From contig CAINLR010000106.1 in assembly GCA_903850425.1 (NCBI GenBank), positions 124,001 through 188,000 of the forward strand: a stretch of DNA of 64,000 nucleotides. The letters run 5' to 3'. Each line of letters opens with the position of its first letter. Position 1 is the stretch's first letter. The notes under the pieces are model-generated. The model saw only the letters and a list, made by a program, of their open reading frames with translations. It was not told where the DNA came from and did not search any database. Position numbers and translations under genes: made by a program. This document shows, piece by piece, positions 47,825 through 57,541 of the stretch. Source of the stretch: an uncultured Verrucomicrobia subdivision 3 bacterium (lineage in GTDB: Bacteria; Verrucomicrobiota; Verrucomicrobiia; Limisphaerales; UBA11358).

Positions 47825-48135
47825 TTTAACCAAAAACTTTTCGCGCAGCCTCGGCTGCTGGCTAGCCAAGCAAGTTTTCGAGTTCTTTCCCTAGCTCGCC
47901 AACTCTTTGTTTTTGAACTGTTCCTTGGTTTTTGGGAGCACCCCAATGGTTTTACGGATGGCATAAATCATCTCCTGCGGTTCAACTGCTTGGTCTGTGC
48001 CCATGGCTTTGCCTTCATGCACGGCCAAGATGGTTTAGCATCAAAACTTCTGTGGACTTTGACCTCCACTTGAATTAAACCCTTGATGTAATTCACGAAG
48101 CGAAAATTAGAATTCAATTTTCCCTTCAATGAGCA
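47825..48135. other. intergenic region between kinase genes
   Basis: About 310 bp. I see no gene, terminator or repeat that I can support; the minus-strand frame at 47968-48540 overlaps the kinase gene antisense and shows no motif. Confidence 0.4.
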
Positions 48136-49815
48136 ATGAATCTTTTGAAAGAAAAAGCCCCATGGATTTACCGATTTCTTGGCTTTGGTAGCCGGGAAAA
48201 ATCGCTTCAGGAAGCTTTGCTGGAGGCCAATCTTCAGATGGAAATGGAATTCAATCATTTGCTGTTCGACACATCCCCGGCGTTCATTGTGGCGATTGGC
48301 TTGGACGGGAGGACCATAAAAATGAATCGGGCGCTGTTGGAGGCAGTTGAATATACCGCTGAGGAGGTCAAGGGAACCGACTACGTGACCACTTTCGTGC
48401 CCGAAGAAGACCGGGAGAAGGTGTTGGATAAATTTCGGGAAATAGTCCAGGAAACAAAGCCGACCGTTAATGAAAATCGCGTTCGCAGCCGTTCGGGTAG
48501 GTTGTTTTGGGTGGAATGGCATGGCCGGCGCGCACGCCATGAAAGTGGAGGGCTGGAAATGTTTGTGGGCGTGGGCATCAATATCACCGAGCGTCGGCAG
48601 GCGGAAGAGGAATTGCGGGTGAGTGAAAACCGTTTTCGCGCCATCTTTGAACAGGCGGGCGTCGGCATCTCCCTGGTAACACCCACGGACGGTCGCTTTG
48701 TGAGGTGCAACCGGGCGCAGGCCGAGATGCTGGGTTACGACATGGATGAATTATGTCGCCTGACCATGCAGGACATCAGCCTGCCGGGTGACATGGCGGA
48801 AAATCAAGCGCGCTGGGACAAACTCATCGCGGGCGAACTGGCCCGGTTTCAGGTTGAGAAGCAGTTCCGGCACAAAAACGGTCAGCCCGTGTGGAGCCGG
48901 CTCACGGCGACGGTGATCCGGGATGCTCAAGGCGGAGTGCAATTTATGGTTGGGATGGTGGAGGCCATTGGCGAACGCAAGCGGGCGGAGATGGCCCTGC
49001 GTGTGTTGAATGAAACCCTCGAACAGGAAGTCATTGCCCGCACCCAGGAACTGCAAGCCGCCCTCGTCCGGGCCGAGGCCGCCGACCGGATCAAATCGGC
49101 CTTTCTGGCCACGATGTCGCATGAGCTGCGCACGCCGTTGAATTCCATCATCGGCTTCACGGGAATCCTGCTCCAAGGCCTGGCCGGGCCGCTGAACCCG
49201 GAACAGGCCAAACAGTTGGGAATGGTGCGGAACAGCGCGCGCCATCTATTGGAACTCATCAACGACGTGCTCGACCTTTCAAAGATCGAGGCGGGCCAGC
49301 TCGAAGTCCGGTCAGAACCTTTCGACGTGCGAATTTCGCTCGAACGCGTGACCGCCTTGGTAAAACCTCTGGCGGATAAAAAAGGTCTGGCGCTGAACTC
49401 AGTCCTGCCGCCGGAACTGGGCGAAATGGTCAGCGACCGGCGGCGGGTGGAGCAGATCCTCCTAAACCTCCTCAATAATGCCATCAAATTCACCGATAAA
49501 GGCAGTGTGACACTCGCTGCTGAACGGATTGTTGATTTTCAACCGACGCCGGAAGCACCGCCGCGAACGGTTCTGCGCCTCCGGGTGAAGGACACCGGCA
49601 TTGGCATCAAGGCGGAAGATCTCGCGACGCTGTTCCGGCCTTTCCGGCAGATTGACACGGGCCTTTCACGCCAGCACGAGGGTTCGGGCCTTGGCCTGGT
49701 GATCTGCCGCCGCCTGGCGACGTTGCTGGGCGGTGAAATTTCTGCGGCCAGCGAATGGTCTACAGGCAGTGAGTTTACGGTCACCTTCCCCTTGCAAAAA
49801 CCATCCACTCCATGA
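48136..49815 (+). CDS. cytosolic PAS-PAS histidine kinase
   Basis: 559 residues without membrane segments. PAS1 about 35-155 (FDTSPAFIVAIGLDGRTIKM, EAVEYTAEEVKGTDYV), PAS2 about 165-285 (FRAIFEQAGVGISLVTPTDG, MLGYDMDELCRL), then a coiled coil. HisKA: FLATMSHELRTPLNSIIGFT with phosphoacceptor His329. ATPase: NLLNNAIKFTDKGSVTLAAE, DTGIGIK, EGSGLGLVICRRLATLLGGE. This is a typical HK without receiver. The stop overlaps the start of the receiver gene (ATGA), so phosphotransfer to that receiver is likely. The signal is unknown. Confidence 0.92.
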   Translation: MNLLKEKAPWIYRFLGFGSREKSLQEALLEANLQMEMEFNHLLFDTSPAFIVAIGLDGRTIKMNRALLEAVEYTAEEVKGTDYVTTFVPEEDREKVLDKFREIVQETKPTVNENRVRSRSGRLFWVEWHGRRARHESGGLEMFVGVGINITERRQAEEELRVSENRFRAIFEQAGVGISLVTPTDGRFVRCNRAQAEMLGYDMDELCRLTMQDISLPGDMAENQARWDKLIAGELARFQVEKQFRHKNGQPVWSRLTATVIRDAQGGVQFMVGMVEAIGERKRAEMALRVLNETLEQEVIARTQELQAALVRAEAADRIKSAFLATMSHELRTPLNSIIGFTGILLQGLAGPLNPEQAKQLGMVRNSARHLLELINDVLDLSKIEAGQLEVRSEPFDVRISLERVTALVKPLADKKGLALNSVLPPELGEMVSDRRRVEQILLNLLNNAIKFTDKGSVTLAAERIVDFQPTPEAPPRTVLRLRVKDTGIGIKAEDLATLFRPFRQIDTGLSRQHEGSGLGLVICRRLATLLGGEISAASEWSTGSEFTVTFPLQKPSTP

Positions 49816-50222
49816 AACAAACCGTGCTGTTGATTGAGGACAACGAGCAGAACCGCTATCTCGTGACATTTCTGCTGGAGCGGCATGGTTGGAAGGTCGT
49901 TTCCACTACGGACGGCCAACACGGCATCGAGATCGCGCAGACGTTTGTGCCCGACGTCATCCTGCTGGATATTCAACTGCCCACGATGGATGGTTACACT
50001 GTGGCCCGCAAGCTGCGTGAAATCGAGTCGCTGCGCCGTGTTCCAATTATCGCCGTCACGTCCCATGCGATGGTGGGTGACCGGGAAAAATCACTGGCCG
50101 CCGGCTGCGACGGCTACATCGAGAAACCGATCAATCCAGAAACCTTCGTGTCGGAGATCGTGAGCCATTTAATCCCGCAGCCGCAGTCCAAGGAACCCCA
50201 TGAACCGCATCCTGATCGTTGA
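49812..50222 (+). CDS. single-domain response regulator (CheY-like)
   Basis: 136 residues. Receiver with acidic pocket LIEDNEQNRY and phosphoacceptor Asp53 in VILLDIQLPTMDGYTV, the Thr/Ser site IIAVTSHAMVGDREKSLAAG and the terminal Lys in YIEKPINPETF. No output domain. Start overlaps the upstream kinase stop and its end overlaps the next gene by 23 bp, so all three belong to one transcript. It may pass phosphate to a downstream protein or act by protein contact. Confidence 0.9.
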   Translation: MKQTVLLIEDNEQNRYLVTFLLERHGWKVVSTTDGQHGIEIAQTFVPDVILLDIQLPTMDGYTVARKLREIESLRRVPIIAVTSHAMVGDREKSLAAGCDGYIEKPINPETFVSEIVSHLIPQPQSKEPHEPHPDR

Positions 50223-51552
50223 TGACAAGGACGAAAATATTTACTACCTGCACACGTTGTTGACGGGGCATGGTTTCACGGTGGACTCCGCGCGGCACGG
50301 TGCCGAGGCGCTGGTCAAAGCGCGGCAAGCCCCGCCCGACCTCGTCATCTCTGACCTGCTCATGCCGGTGATGGACGGCTACACCCTGCTGCGTCATTGG
50401 AAGACCGATACCCGTCTCAAGCATGTGCCGTTCATCGTTTACACCGCCACTTATACGGAGCCAGAGGATGAGCGGCTCGCGCTTGACCTTGGTGCCGACG
50501 CTTTCATCCTCAAACCAGCGGAGCCGGAGGATTTTCTTGCCCGGCTCCGCGAGGTAAAGGCCAATGCCGCCACCACCGCCCCGGTCCCGCCAAAACATCC
50601 CGTGGGGGACGAACTAGGTTTGCTTGAGGTATACAGCCAGACGTTAATCCGGAAGCTGGAGGAGAAGACGTTGCAACTGGAAGCGGCGAACCGCACCCTG
50701 CAGCATGACATTACTGAGCGCGAACGGGCGGAAAAAGAACTGAACAAATACCGGAATCATCTGGAGGAACTCGTGAAAGAGCGCACCGCCGAACTCCGGC
50801 AGGCTCAAGACAAAACGGAGGCCGCCTATCGGAAATTGGTTGAACTGGAAAAGCTGCGTGACGACTTGGTTCACATGGTGGTTCATGATATGCGCTCCCC
50901 GTTGGCCGGCCTGGTTATGTTCCTCGAATTGCTCTCGCCGGAGGAAGTGAGTGAGCCAGATTTTAAAGAAAATCTCCGCATGATGCGGGAAGCCAGCCAT
51001 GGTTTGTCAGATATGGTCACCTCGCTCTTGGACATAAGTCGCTTGGAAGCCGGCCAAATGCCACTCCAATGCAAAACCAGCGACCTGGAGCAATTGACCC
51101 GCGCTGCCCTGCAACGATTGAGTGGTTTGGCCCAAGGCCGTCACATAGCCGTTCGCGCTTTCGTTTCTCCGGTCTTGGCTTATTGCGACCCGATCATCAC
51201 GGAGCGCATCTTGCAGAATCTACTGGGCAACGCCTTGAAATTTACGCCCACATCAGGCTCGGTTCGGATTGAACTTGTCGCGGAAGTCTTCTGGGCACGC
51301 TTTTCGATCACCGATACCGGCCCCGGCATCCCGGTCGAATATCATGAGAAGGTTTTTGAGAAATTTGGGCAGGTGGAAATGCGCCAGGATCACAAGGTGC
51401 CATCGTCCGGGCTGGGTCTCGCTTTTTGCAAACTCGCGGTGGAAGGACAGGGTGGCAGCATCCTGCTCGAAAGCGAACCGGGACGCGGCACGACTTTTCA
51501 TGTGCGCCTGCCCAGGCACGCGCCAGGAAAAAGCTGGGGGAATGCGGCTTGA
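50200..51552 (+). CDS. hybrid receiver-histidine kinase
   Basis: 450 residues. An N-terminal receiver with ILIVDDKDENIYYLHTLLTG and Asp52 (VISDLLMPVMDGYTLL) is followed by a coiled coil (EEKTLQLEAANRTLQHDITE, RNHLEELVKERTAELRQAQD) and a kinase: His229 in VVHDMRSPLAGLVMFLELLS, then NLLGNALKFT, DTGPGIP and SSGLGLAFCKLAVEGQGGS. The kinase half resembles that of the MASE1 kinase at 44897, and the last 104 bp are identical. With the receiver first, it may respond to phosphorylation by the upstream kinase. Confidence 0.9.
   Translation: MNRILIVDDKDENIYYLHTLLTGHGFTVDSARHGAEALVKARQAPPDLVISDLLMPVMDGYTLLRHWKTDTRLKHVPFIVYTATYTEPEDERLALDLGADAFILKPAEPEDFLARLREVKANAATTAPVPPKHPVGDELGLLEVYSQTLIRKLEEKTLQLEAANRTLQHDITERERAEKELNKYRNHLEELVKERTAELRQAQDKTEAAYRKLVELEKLRDDLVHMVVHDMRSPLAGLVMFLELLSPEEVSEPDFKENLRMMREASHGLSDMVTSLLDISRLEAGQMPLQCKTSDLEQLTRAALQRLSGLAQGRHIAVRAFVSPVLAYCDPIITERILQNLLGNALKFTPTSGSVRIELVAEVFWARFSITDTGPGIPVEYHEKVFEKFGQVEMRQDHKVPSSGLGLAFCKLAVEGQGGSILLESEPGRGTTFHVRLPRHAPGKSWGNAA
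51409..51512 (+). repeat. 104-bp perfect direct repeat, copy 2 (kinase gene 50200-51552)
   Basis: Identical to 47681-47784. See that entry for the extent. Gene conversion between duplicated kinase genes would explain perfect identity next to diverged text. Confidence 0.9.
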
Positions 51553-51593
51553 TTGGTGCCACCAGTCGCCACACAATCAGTGCGAAACCTCGT

Positions 51594-52253
51594 ATGAGTT
51601 CAAGCGCCCTTCAAATTCTGCTGGTGGACGATCACACGATCTTGCGTCGCGGCCTGCGTCTCATGCTGGAAAAGTTGCCGGGAGTCAAAGCCGTCAGCGA
51701 AGCCGGCAGTTGTCTGGCTGCGTTGGAACAGCTTGCCGCCACCATGCCGGACTTGGTGATTCTGGATGCACATCTGCCGGAAATGGATGGCGTCGAAGGG
51801 ACGCGCCGAATGCTGGCACAACATCCCGGCATGAAAATCATCATGCTGTCCGGCGATTCCAACGCCGGGCTTGTTCTGGACGCCTTGCGCGCGGGCGCTT
51901 TGGCCTATGTCATCAAGGAAAATTCCCTGGAAGAAGTGACCCGAGCCATTCAGTCGGTCATGTCCGGCAAAGCCTATTTTTCACCGGAGGTGGCGGCGGC
52001 GATTGCCCGGCATTGTCGGGAAAATGAGACCCCATTCGCGAATGTCACGGCCAAGCCAGCGCTTTCTGATTCTGAAAAAAAGCTGCTTCAGTTGGTCGCC
52101 CAAGGCAAACGCAACAAAGAAATTGCCGTCCATTTGAATGTTTCCACCAAGTCGGTCGAAGCCTACCGCTCCCGGCTGATGAGCAAGCTGGGATGCGCCA
52201 GTCCTGCCGAGTTGACCCGGTTTGCCATCCGCGAAGGCATTGCGGAACTTTAG
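51594..52253 (+). CDS. LuxR/NarL-type response regulator
   Basis: 219 residues from ATG 51594 (MSSSALQILLVDDHTILRRG); the frame is open further upstream but lies inside the kinase gene. Receiver with Asp58 (LVILDAHLPEMDG), Thr/Ser position in IIMLSGDSNAGLVLDALRAG and Lys in YVIKENSLEEV. A linker leads to a C-terminal helix-turn-helix: LSDSEKKLLQLVAQGKRNKE, IAVHLNVSTKSVEAYRSRLM. It should be the DNA-binding end of the kinase block; targets are unknown. Confidence 0.92.
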   Translation: MSSSALQILLVDDHTILRRGLRLMLEKLPGVKAVSEAGSCLAALEQLAATMPDLVILDAHLPEMDGVEGTRRMLAQHPGMKIIMLSGDSNAGLVLDALRAGALAYVIKENSLEEVTRAIQSVMSGKAYFSPEVAAAIARHCRENETPFANVTAKPALSDSEKKLLQLVAQGKRNKEIAVHLNVSTKSVEAYRSRLMSKLGCASPAELTRFAIREGIAEL

Positions 52254-52560
52254 GCCGGAATTTCCTTAGCGGTCGTTTTGGATCTTCAGCCGGGGAAACC
52301 TCTCGTTAGTGACAGTGTTCCTTATTTTCCCACATTTCAAATTATGCCCCTCTGCGGTTCCGAGGCGCAGACACGGTGAAGCGCTTCCTTGATCAAGGTT
52401 TTCCCCAGAACCGGGTAGGTTTTCAGATGCTTTAGAATCCGTAGTTGCTTCCGATTGCCATGTAACAGGCCAGAGTTTGGGTTGCGTTGGCAGGCATTAT
52501 CCTGCTTGCGCCTTGGTGGGCAATGCCACACCGAGACAAAAGCCACGACAGGCAAAAAAT
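52254..52560. other. intergenic region before the chemoreceptor gene
   Basis: About 300 bp. The 28 codons in front of the ATG at 52561 are open but carry no motif. No clear promoter or repeat seen. Confidence 0.4.
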
Positions 52561-54204
52561 ATGAATCACTGGACCATTGGAAAACGCGTGGTGCTCGGCA
52601 TCGCCATCCTCACACTCATTGTCGCCGGCGTCGGCGGGTTGGGGTTTGTGGGGTTGAAAAACACCATCACGCAGGCACAAAGCATCACCCAGCGGACCAA
52701 GGATCGCGGACGGTTTCTGGCGGAGTCCATCAACCTAGCCCGCTCTTCGCAACTGGATTTCAAGAAACAAGTGCAGGAATGGAAAGACACCTTGCTGCGC
52801 GGCAATGATCCGGCGTCGTTCAAGAAATACGCCGACCAGTTTGTGCAGCGGGAAGCCACCGTGGATCAGGATTTGGCGGCGCTGCAAAAATTATTTGCCG
52901 GTGCCGGCGTGGACACGAAACTGGTGGATCAATCGCTCGCCGAACACCAAAAGCTCGGCGCGCTCTACCACGACGCGTTGAAAAGCTACGACTGCACCAA
53001 ACCGGACAGTTGTTTCGTCGTGGATAAATTGGTCAAGGGCATTGACCGTTCCGCCACGGATGCGATTGACGCCATCGTCCAACAAGTGCAGCAGTTCGAG
53101 GCCGACACCACCAAGACAACCGAGGAGCATTTCCGGCAGCAAACCGCGCGGATTCAGAACTTAGTCTTACTGGGCCTGCTGACCGGCGTGGTCTTTGCCG
53201 TTGGATTCGGCTGGGTTTTGATTCGCTCGCTGACGAGGCAACTTTCTCGCGTGGCCGAAAGTCTTGGCGGCACCAGCCGCGAAGTCGCATCGGCGGCCAG
53301 CCAGGTATCTACCACCAGCCAGTCGCTGGCCGAAGGGTCCAGCGAGCAAGCTGCCTCGATTGAAGAAACCAGTTCATCATTGGAAGAGTTGTCGAGCATG
53401 ACCAAGCGAAATGCCGAAAATTCCGCAAAAGCAAACGAATTGTCCAAGCAGACCCGGACCGCCGCCGACAAAGGCGTCGCGGATATGCAGGAGATGAATA
53501 CCGCGATGGCGGCAATCAAAGCCAGCAGCGACGACATCGCCAAGATCATCAAAACCATTGATGAGATTGCGTTTCAAACGAACATTCTGGCGCTCAACGC
53601 GGCGGTGGAAGCCGCCCGCGCGGGGGAAGCGGGCATGGGGTTCGCCGTGGTCGCCGACGAAGTCCGCAACCTCGCCCAGCGCAGCGCGCAAGCCGCCAAG
53701 GAAACAGCTTCCAAGATTGAAGGGGCCATCAGCAAGACCGCGCAGGGCGTGGCCTTGAGCAGCAAAGTGTCGCAGGCGCTGAACGATATTGTGACCAAGG
53801 CGCGGCAGGTGGACGAGTTGGCGGCGGAAGTGGCGGGCGCATCCCGCGAACAAACGGAAGGCATCGTTCAGATTAACACGGCGGTGGGACAAATGGATAA
53901 AGTCACGCAGAGCAATGCGGCGAGCGCCGAAGAAAGTGCCGCGGCAGCGCAGGAATTGAACGCGCAAGCGGAACTCATGAAACAATCCGTTGCCGAATTA
54001 TTGCGTCTGGTCGGAGGTCAGCCGCTGGCGGATCCGGTCCCAACAACAGTTTCCAACCACCGGGCCAAGCCCGTCCGTTCGGTCGGGCCGGCGAGCAACC
54101 CCCGCCTGGGACCAATGGCCATGGGCATCATCCGGGCCGGGCCGCGCCCACCCAGCGGAATGAACCCGCAACGGCTGAAAGCTTTGAAAATTTTTGAACC
54201 ATAA
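52561..54204 (+). CDS. methyl-accepting chemotaxis protein
   Basis: 547 residues from ATG 52561. Start [20 protein letters not shown] gives TM1. A periplasmic helical sensor (about 35-195, four-helix-bundle type) follows, then TM2 ([20 protein letters not shown]). After a short linker without a clear HAMP domain comes the signalling hairpin with [20 protein letters not shown], the tip [20 protein letters not shown] with [20 protein letters not shown] (about 333-372) and [20 protein letters not shown]. No C-terminal NWETF-like pentapeptide is present. It should sense a periplasmic or membrane signal and control a CheA-CheW array. It pairs with the downstream CheW and second receptor. Confidence 0.9.
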   Translation: MNHWTIGKRVVLGIAILTLIVAGVGGLGFVGLKNTITQAQSITQRTKDRGRFLAESINLARSSQLDFKKQVQEWKDTLLRGNDPASFKKYADQFVQREATVDQDLAALQKLFAGAGVDTKLVDQSLAEHQKLGALYHDALKSYDCTKPDSCFVVDKLVKGIDRSATDAIDAIVQQVQQFEADTTKTTEEHFRQQTARIQNLVLLGLLTGVVFAVGFGWVLIRSLTRQLSRVAESLGGTSREVASAASQVSTTSQSLAEGSSEQAASIEETSSSLEELSSMTKRNAENSAKANELSKQTRTAADKGVADMQEMNTAMAAIKASSDDIAKIIKTIDEIAFQTNILALNAAVEAARAGEAGMGFAVVADEVRNLAQRSAQAAKETASKIEGAISKTAQGVALSSKVSQALNDIVTKARQVDELAAEVAGASREQTEGIVQINTAVGQMDKVTQSNAASAEESAAAAQELNAQAELMKQSVAELLRLVGGQPLADPVPTTVSNHRAKPVRSVGPASNPRLGPMAMGIIRAGPRPPSGMNPQRLKALKIFEP

Positions 54205-54210
54205 AAATGT

Positions 54211-54720
54211 ATGAACACTGAAATCAAAACGGCCAAAAGCCTGAACGGAAAATATCTGACGTTCACCTTGCATCATGAATCCTACGGTATCGACGTGTTG
54301 AAAGTGCGCGAAATCATCCGCCACAGCAACATTACTGCGGTGCCGCAGATGCCGGCGCATATCCGCGGGGTCATCAACCTGCGTGGCAAAATTATCCCCG
54401 TGATGGATCTGCGGCTGCGCTTTGAATTTCCCGCCACGGAAGGTAACGAGCAGACCTGCATCGTCGTGGTGCAAGTGAAATTGCCCGATGGCAAAACCAC
54501 CGCGATGGGCCTGTTGGTGGACGGCGTGGAAGAAGTCATCAATCTTAATGCCGCCGACATCGAGGAGACGCCCAGCTTTGGCGGGCAGATTTGCACGGAT
54601 TATATCATCGGCATCGCCAAGGTCAAAGGCGCGGTCAAGGCGTTGTTGGACATTGACGGCATCGTCGGGGCCGACACGCTCAAAAGCCTGCGTGCCATAA
54701 CCGCCACTGCTGCTGCTTGA
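54211..54720 (+). CDS. cheW: CheW-like coupling protein
   Basis: 169 residues. SH3-like CheW fold: YLTFTLHHESYGIDVLKVRE, ITAVPQMPAHIRGVINLRGK, IIPVMDLRLRFEFPA, MGLLVDGVEEVINLNAADIE. CheW couples chemoreceptors to CheA. It lies between two receptor genes, 6 bp after the first. No CheA, CheB, CheR or CheY-type motor partner is in view, so it must work with a kinase encoded elsewhere. Confidence 0.92.
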   Translation: MNTEIKTAKSLNGKYLTFTLHHESYGIDVLKVREIIRHSNITAVPQMPAHIRGVINLRGKIIPVMDLRLRFEFPATEGNEQTCIVVVQVKLPDGKTTAMGLLVDGVEEVINLNAADIEETPSFGGQICTDYIIGIAKVKGAVKALLDIDGIVGADTLKSLRAITATAAA

Positions 54721-54770
54721 ACTAGGTCGCAACCACCAAAAACAAAAACAACGAAGAAGGACAGTATCCC

Positions 54771-56378
54771 ATGAAAAATCTGACCATTGGAAAACGCATC
54801 GCCTTGGGCTTTGCCGCTGTGCTCGTGCTCGTGGCCATTCTGGCCGTGGCCGCCGTGCTCTCATTGCGCACCATCCATAAAACCCTTCCCATGATCACGG
54901 AAGATTCCCTGCCGGGAGTCACCGCAATGGCCCAAATCGGCAGTTTGTCACAAGACATTCATATTGCCACCTTGAAGCACCGGATGTTGACCAAGGCGGC
55001 GGATAAAGAGTCATGTGAACAGGATATCCAAGCCAAAGAACAGGAGTTAACAAAGCTAATGGAGGTTTACGCAGCGACCATCCATCTGGAAGAAGACCGC
55101 CAAAACAACGGCCAATTAAAGGACGCATGCAATAACTACTTTAAAATCATCGGTCCATTGCTTGAGTTGAGTCGTGCGGGCAAGACGGAGGAATTGGCGG
55201 ATTACCGAACGAAGATTCTGCTTCCAACCGAACACACCCTCTCGGCGGTTGTCGCCAAGATGTTCAAATGGAATGCGGACTATGGTGTCGCCGGGGCGAC
55301 GCAAATTGACCATGTCATCAACCAAGCCACGCTCATTATCTCCGTGCTTTCAGTAGCGGCGGTGCTGGTCGGCATCGGCTGCGCCTTCCTGATCGCCATC
55401 ACGGTGGGCCGGGTGCTGGCGCGGGTTTCCGAAACACTAAATGAGGGTGCCAATCAAGTCGTCGGGGCGGCGAGTCAGGTTTCTGGTTCCAGTCAGAGTT
55501 TGGCCGAAGGTGCCAGCGAACAGGCCGCTTCAATCGAGGAAACCAGCGCGTCACTGGAAGAAATGGCCTCCATGACCAAGCGTAATGCCGACAACGCCCG
55601 CAACGCCAATGATCTCGCCAAACAAGCACGCGAAGCCGCCGACAAAGGTGTGAACGACATGCAAACCATGTCCGCCGCCATGGAAGCCATCAAGGTTTCC
55701 AGCAATGATATTTCCAAAATCATCAAGACGATTGATGAGATCGCCTTTCAAACGAACATCCTCGCGCTGAACGCGGCGGTGGAAGCCGCTCGTGCGGGTG
55801 AAGCCGGCATGGGTTTCGCTGTGGTGGCGGATGAAGTGCGCAGCCTCGCGCAGCGCAGCGCGGCGGCGGCCAAGGAAACGGCGGACAAGATTGAAGGTGC
55901 CATCATCAAGACCGGACAGGGCGTGGAGATCAACAGTAAGGTGGCGGCGGCCCTGAACGATATCATGACCAAAGTCCGGCAGGTGGACGAGCTGGTAACG
56001 GAAGTGGCCAGTGCCTCGCGGGAACAAACCGAGGGCATCACGCAGATCAACACCGCCGTGGGCCAGATGGACAAAGTCACCCAGAGCAATGCTTCAAATG
56101 CGGAAGAATGCGCCGCATCAGCCGAAGAATTGAATGCCCAAGCTGGGGTCATGAAGCAATCCGTGGGCGAACTGCTCAAACTGGTCGGCAGCACGCAGGT
56201 TTTCGCCGTTAGCCAGCAAGCAAGTCACGGCCGTCTGACCAAGGAAATTCGCCCCACTTCAGCTATCAAACGCGCATCGCCGGCCAATGGCAACGGGAAC
56301 GGTCACCGCATACCAGCCATGACTACTGACAAAAGCCGGGAACAAATCCCGCTGGAAGGCGACTTCAAGGATTTTTGA
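54771..56378 (+). CDS. methyl-accepting chemotaxis protein
   Basis: 535 residues with a good ribosome binding site (AAGGA about 10 bp before ATG). Start MKNLTIGKRIALGFAAVLVL gives TM1, like the other receptor. A helical sensor (about 40-185) and TM2 (VLSVAAVLVGIGCAFLIAIT) follow, then the signalling hairpin: [40 protein letters not shown] (about 321-340), [20 protein letters not shown]. No clear HAMP domain and no C-terminal methylation-pentapeptide. The two receptors differ in their sensor domains but are much alike in the signalling half, so they probably share one array through the intervening CheW. Confidence 0.9.
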   Translation: MKNLTIGKRIALGFAAVLVLVAILAVAAVLSLRTIHKTLPMITEDSLPGVTAMAQIGSLSQDIHIATLKHRMLTKAADKESCEQDIQAKEQELTKLMEVYAATIHLEEDRQNNGQLKDACNNYFKIIGPLLELSRAGKTEELADYRTKILLPTEHTLSAVVAKMFKWNADYGVAGATQIDHVINQATLIISVLSVAAVLVGIGCAFLIAITVGRVLARVSETLNEGANQVVGAASQVSGSSQSLAEGASEQAASIEETSASLEEMASMTKRNADNARNANDLAKQAREAADKGVNDMQTMSAAMEAIKVSSNDISKIIKTIDEIAFQTNILALNAAVEAARAGEAGMGFAVVADEVRSLAQRSAAAAKETADKIEGAIIKTGQGVEINSKVAAALNDIMTKVRQVDELVTEVASASREQTEGITQINTAVGQMDKVTQSNASNAEECAASAEELNAQAGVMKQSVGELLKLVGSTQVFAVSQQASHGRLTKEIRPTSAIKRASPANGNGNGHRIPAMTTDKSREQIPLEGDFKDF

Positions 56379-56544
56379 TGCCGCGCACCACTGGCCGCCG
56401 GTTTGCAACGAACTCAAAATTGAACAACCAAAAACAAATGAGTTTTATGCCAAAGATTGAACGCAAGCCCACAGACAAACCCGATGAAGCTGCCCGGCCG
56501 TTTACATTTCAGCTGGCACGACTTTGGCAGTAATAAATCAAAAA

Positions 56545-57441
56545 ATGACCACAACCGTTTACCCTCATGAAGCAGACCATGAGCTGAATGCAAAAAGCAC
56601 CTGCCATGAGGAAATACTCCGGTGCGCCGACCAAATTCCCCCACTGCCGTCGAGCGTGCTTAAGGTGTTGGAAATACTTGATGATCCAGCCAGTGATGCC
56701 ATGGAATTGGCGGATGCGGTCAGCGTTGACACCAACCTAACTATGGCTTTACTAAAACTGGCTTGCTCGCCAGCCTATCCCAAGCCGAATGGAATTCGGT
56801 CTGTGGCAGAGGCCATCACCTTGGTGGGGTTGATTCAGTTGCGGGCATTGACGCTGACAACCTCGCTAATTGGACTCGCCAAATGCGAAACCGTTGACCA
56901 TCTGGTTTGGGAAAATTCCGTTGCCACGGCCATCATTGCACGCCGCCTAGCCGAGGAAATCGTGACCCAACACCCAGAGGAAATATTCCTCATGGGCTTG
57001 CTGCATGGCCTTGGTCAATTTGCTTTGTTAGCCAACCCCAAGACCCGCTTGGCTTATGGCCGAGTGCTCCAGCGCATCCAGGATTCGGGCGTGGATTATG
57101 CCACAGCAGAATTGGAAGTATTCGGTTTCTCTCATAACATGATTGGGGCCTTAGTGGCCCAGCGGTGGAATTTCTCTCCTGAATTATCCGAGACCATCCT
57201 GCATTATGCCGACCCAGTAGAACCAATTGTCTCTCACGCCGGACAAAAGCGATTGCTGGTAAAACTGGCTGACTTGTTAGCGCACGCCGCCTTTGTCGGA
57301 CGTCCACCAGGATACCCCATTCAGCTGGAATTAATCCAGCAACTCAGCACGGTATTAGGAATAAAGCCAGCCGGAGACTCTTCTGTAGTCGAAATGATAG
57401 TAATGGCTAGGAATATATTACAAGCCAAGGCCGACTTCTGA
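56545..57441 (+). CDS. HDOD domain protein
   Basis: 298 residues from ATG 56545; a TTG at 56524 is an alternative. HDOD text: DQIPPLPSSVLKVLEILDDP, LADAVSVDTNLTMALLKLAC, VAEAITLVGLIQLRALTLTT, MGLLHGLGQFALLANPKTRL. HDOD domains resemble HD-GYP phosphodiesterases but lack the metal-binding histidines; they serve as signalling platforms near chemosensory and two-component genes. Here it closes the chemoreceptor block. Its stop is followed by a small hairpin. Confidence 0.85.
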   Translation: MTTTVYPHEADHELNAKSTCHEEILRCADQIPPLPSSVLKVLEILDDPASDAMELADAVSVDTNLTMALLKLACSPAYPKPNGIRSVAEAITLVGLIQLRALTLTTSLIGLAKCETVDHLVWENSVATAIIARRLAEEIVTQHPEEIFLMGLLHGLGQFALLANPKTRLAYGRVLQRIQDSGVDYATAELEVFGFSHNMIGALVAQRWNFSPELSETILHYADPVEPIVSHAGQKRLLVKLADLLAHAAFVGRPPGYPIQLELIQQLSTVLGIKPAGDSSVVEMIVMARNILQAKADF

Positions 57442-57462
57442 ACTTCTTGTGCAGCTCCTGAT

Positions 57463-57477
57463 AGTTCCTTCGGAACT
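57463..57477 (+). terminator. weak hairpin after the HDOD gene
   Basis: AGTTCC-TTC-GGAACT followed by TTTGG, 21 bp after the stop. Only six pairs and three T, so a weak terminator at best. Confidence 0.35.
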
Positions 57478-57541
57478 TTGGCCGGTGGGGAGATGCGGGG
57501 AAAATTGACAGCGGGGAATTATTTTGTTGAACTTCGCGTCC

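Noticed and set aside
57442..57541. Sigma-54 promoter before amt
   Set aside because: No TGGCAC-N5-TTGC pattern found in the spacer.
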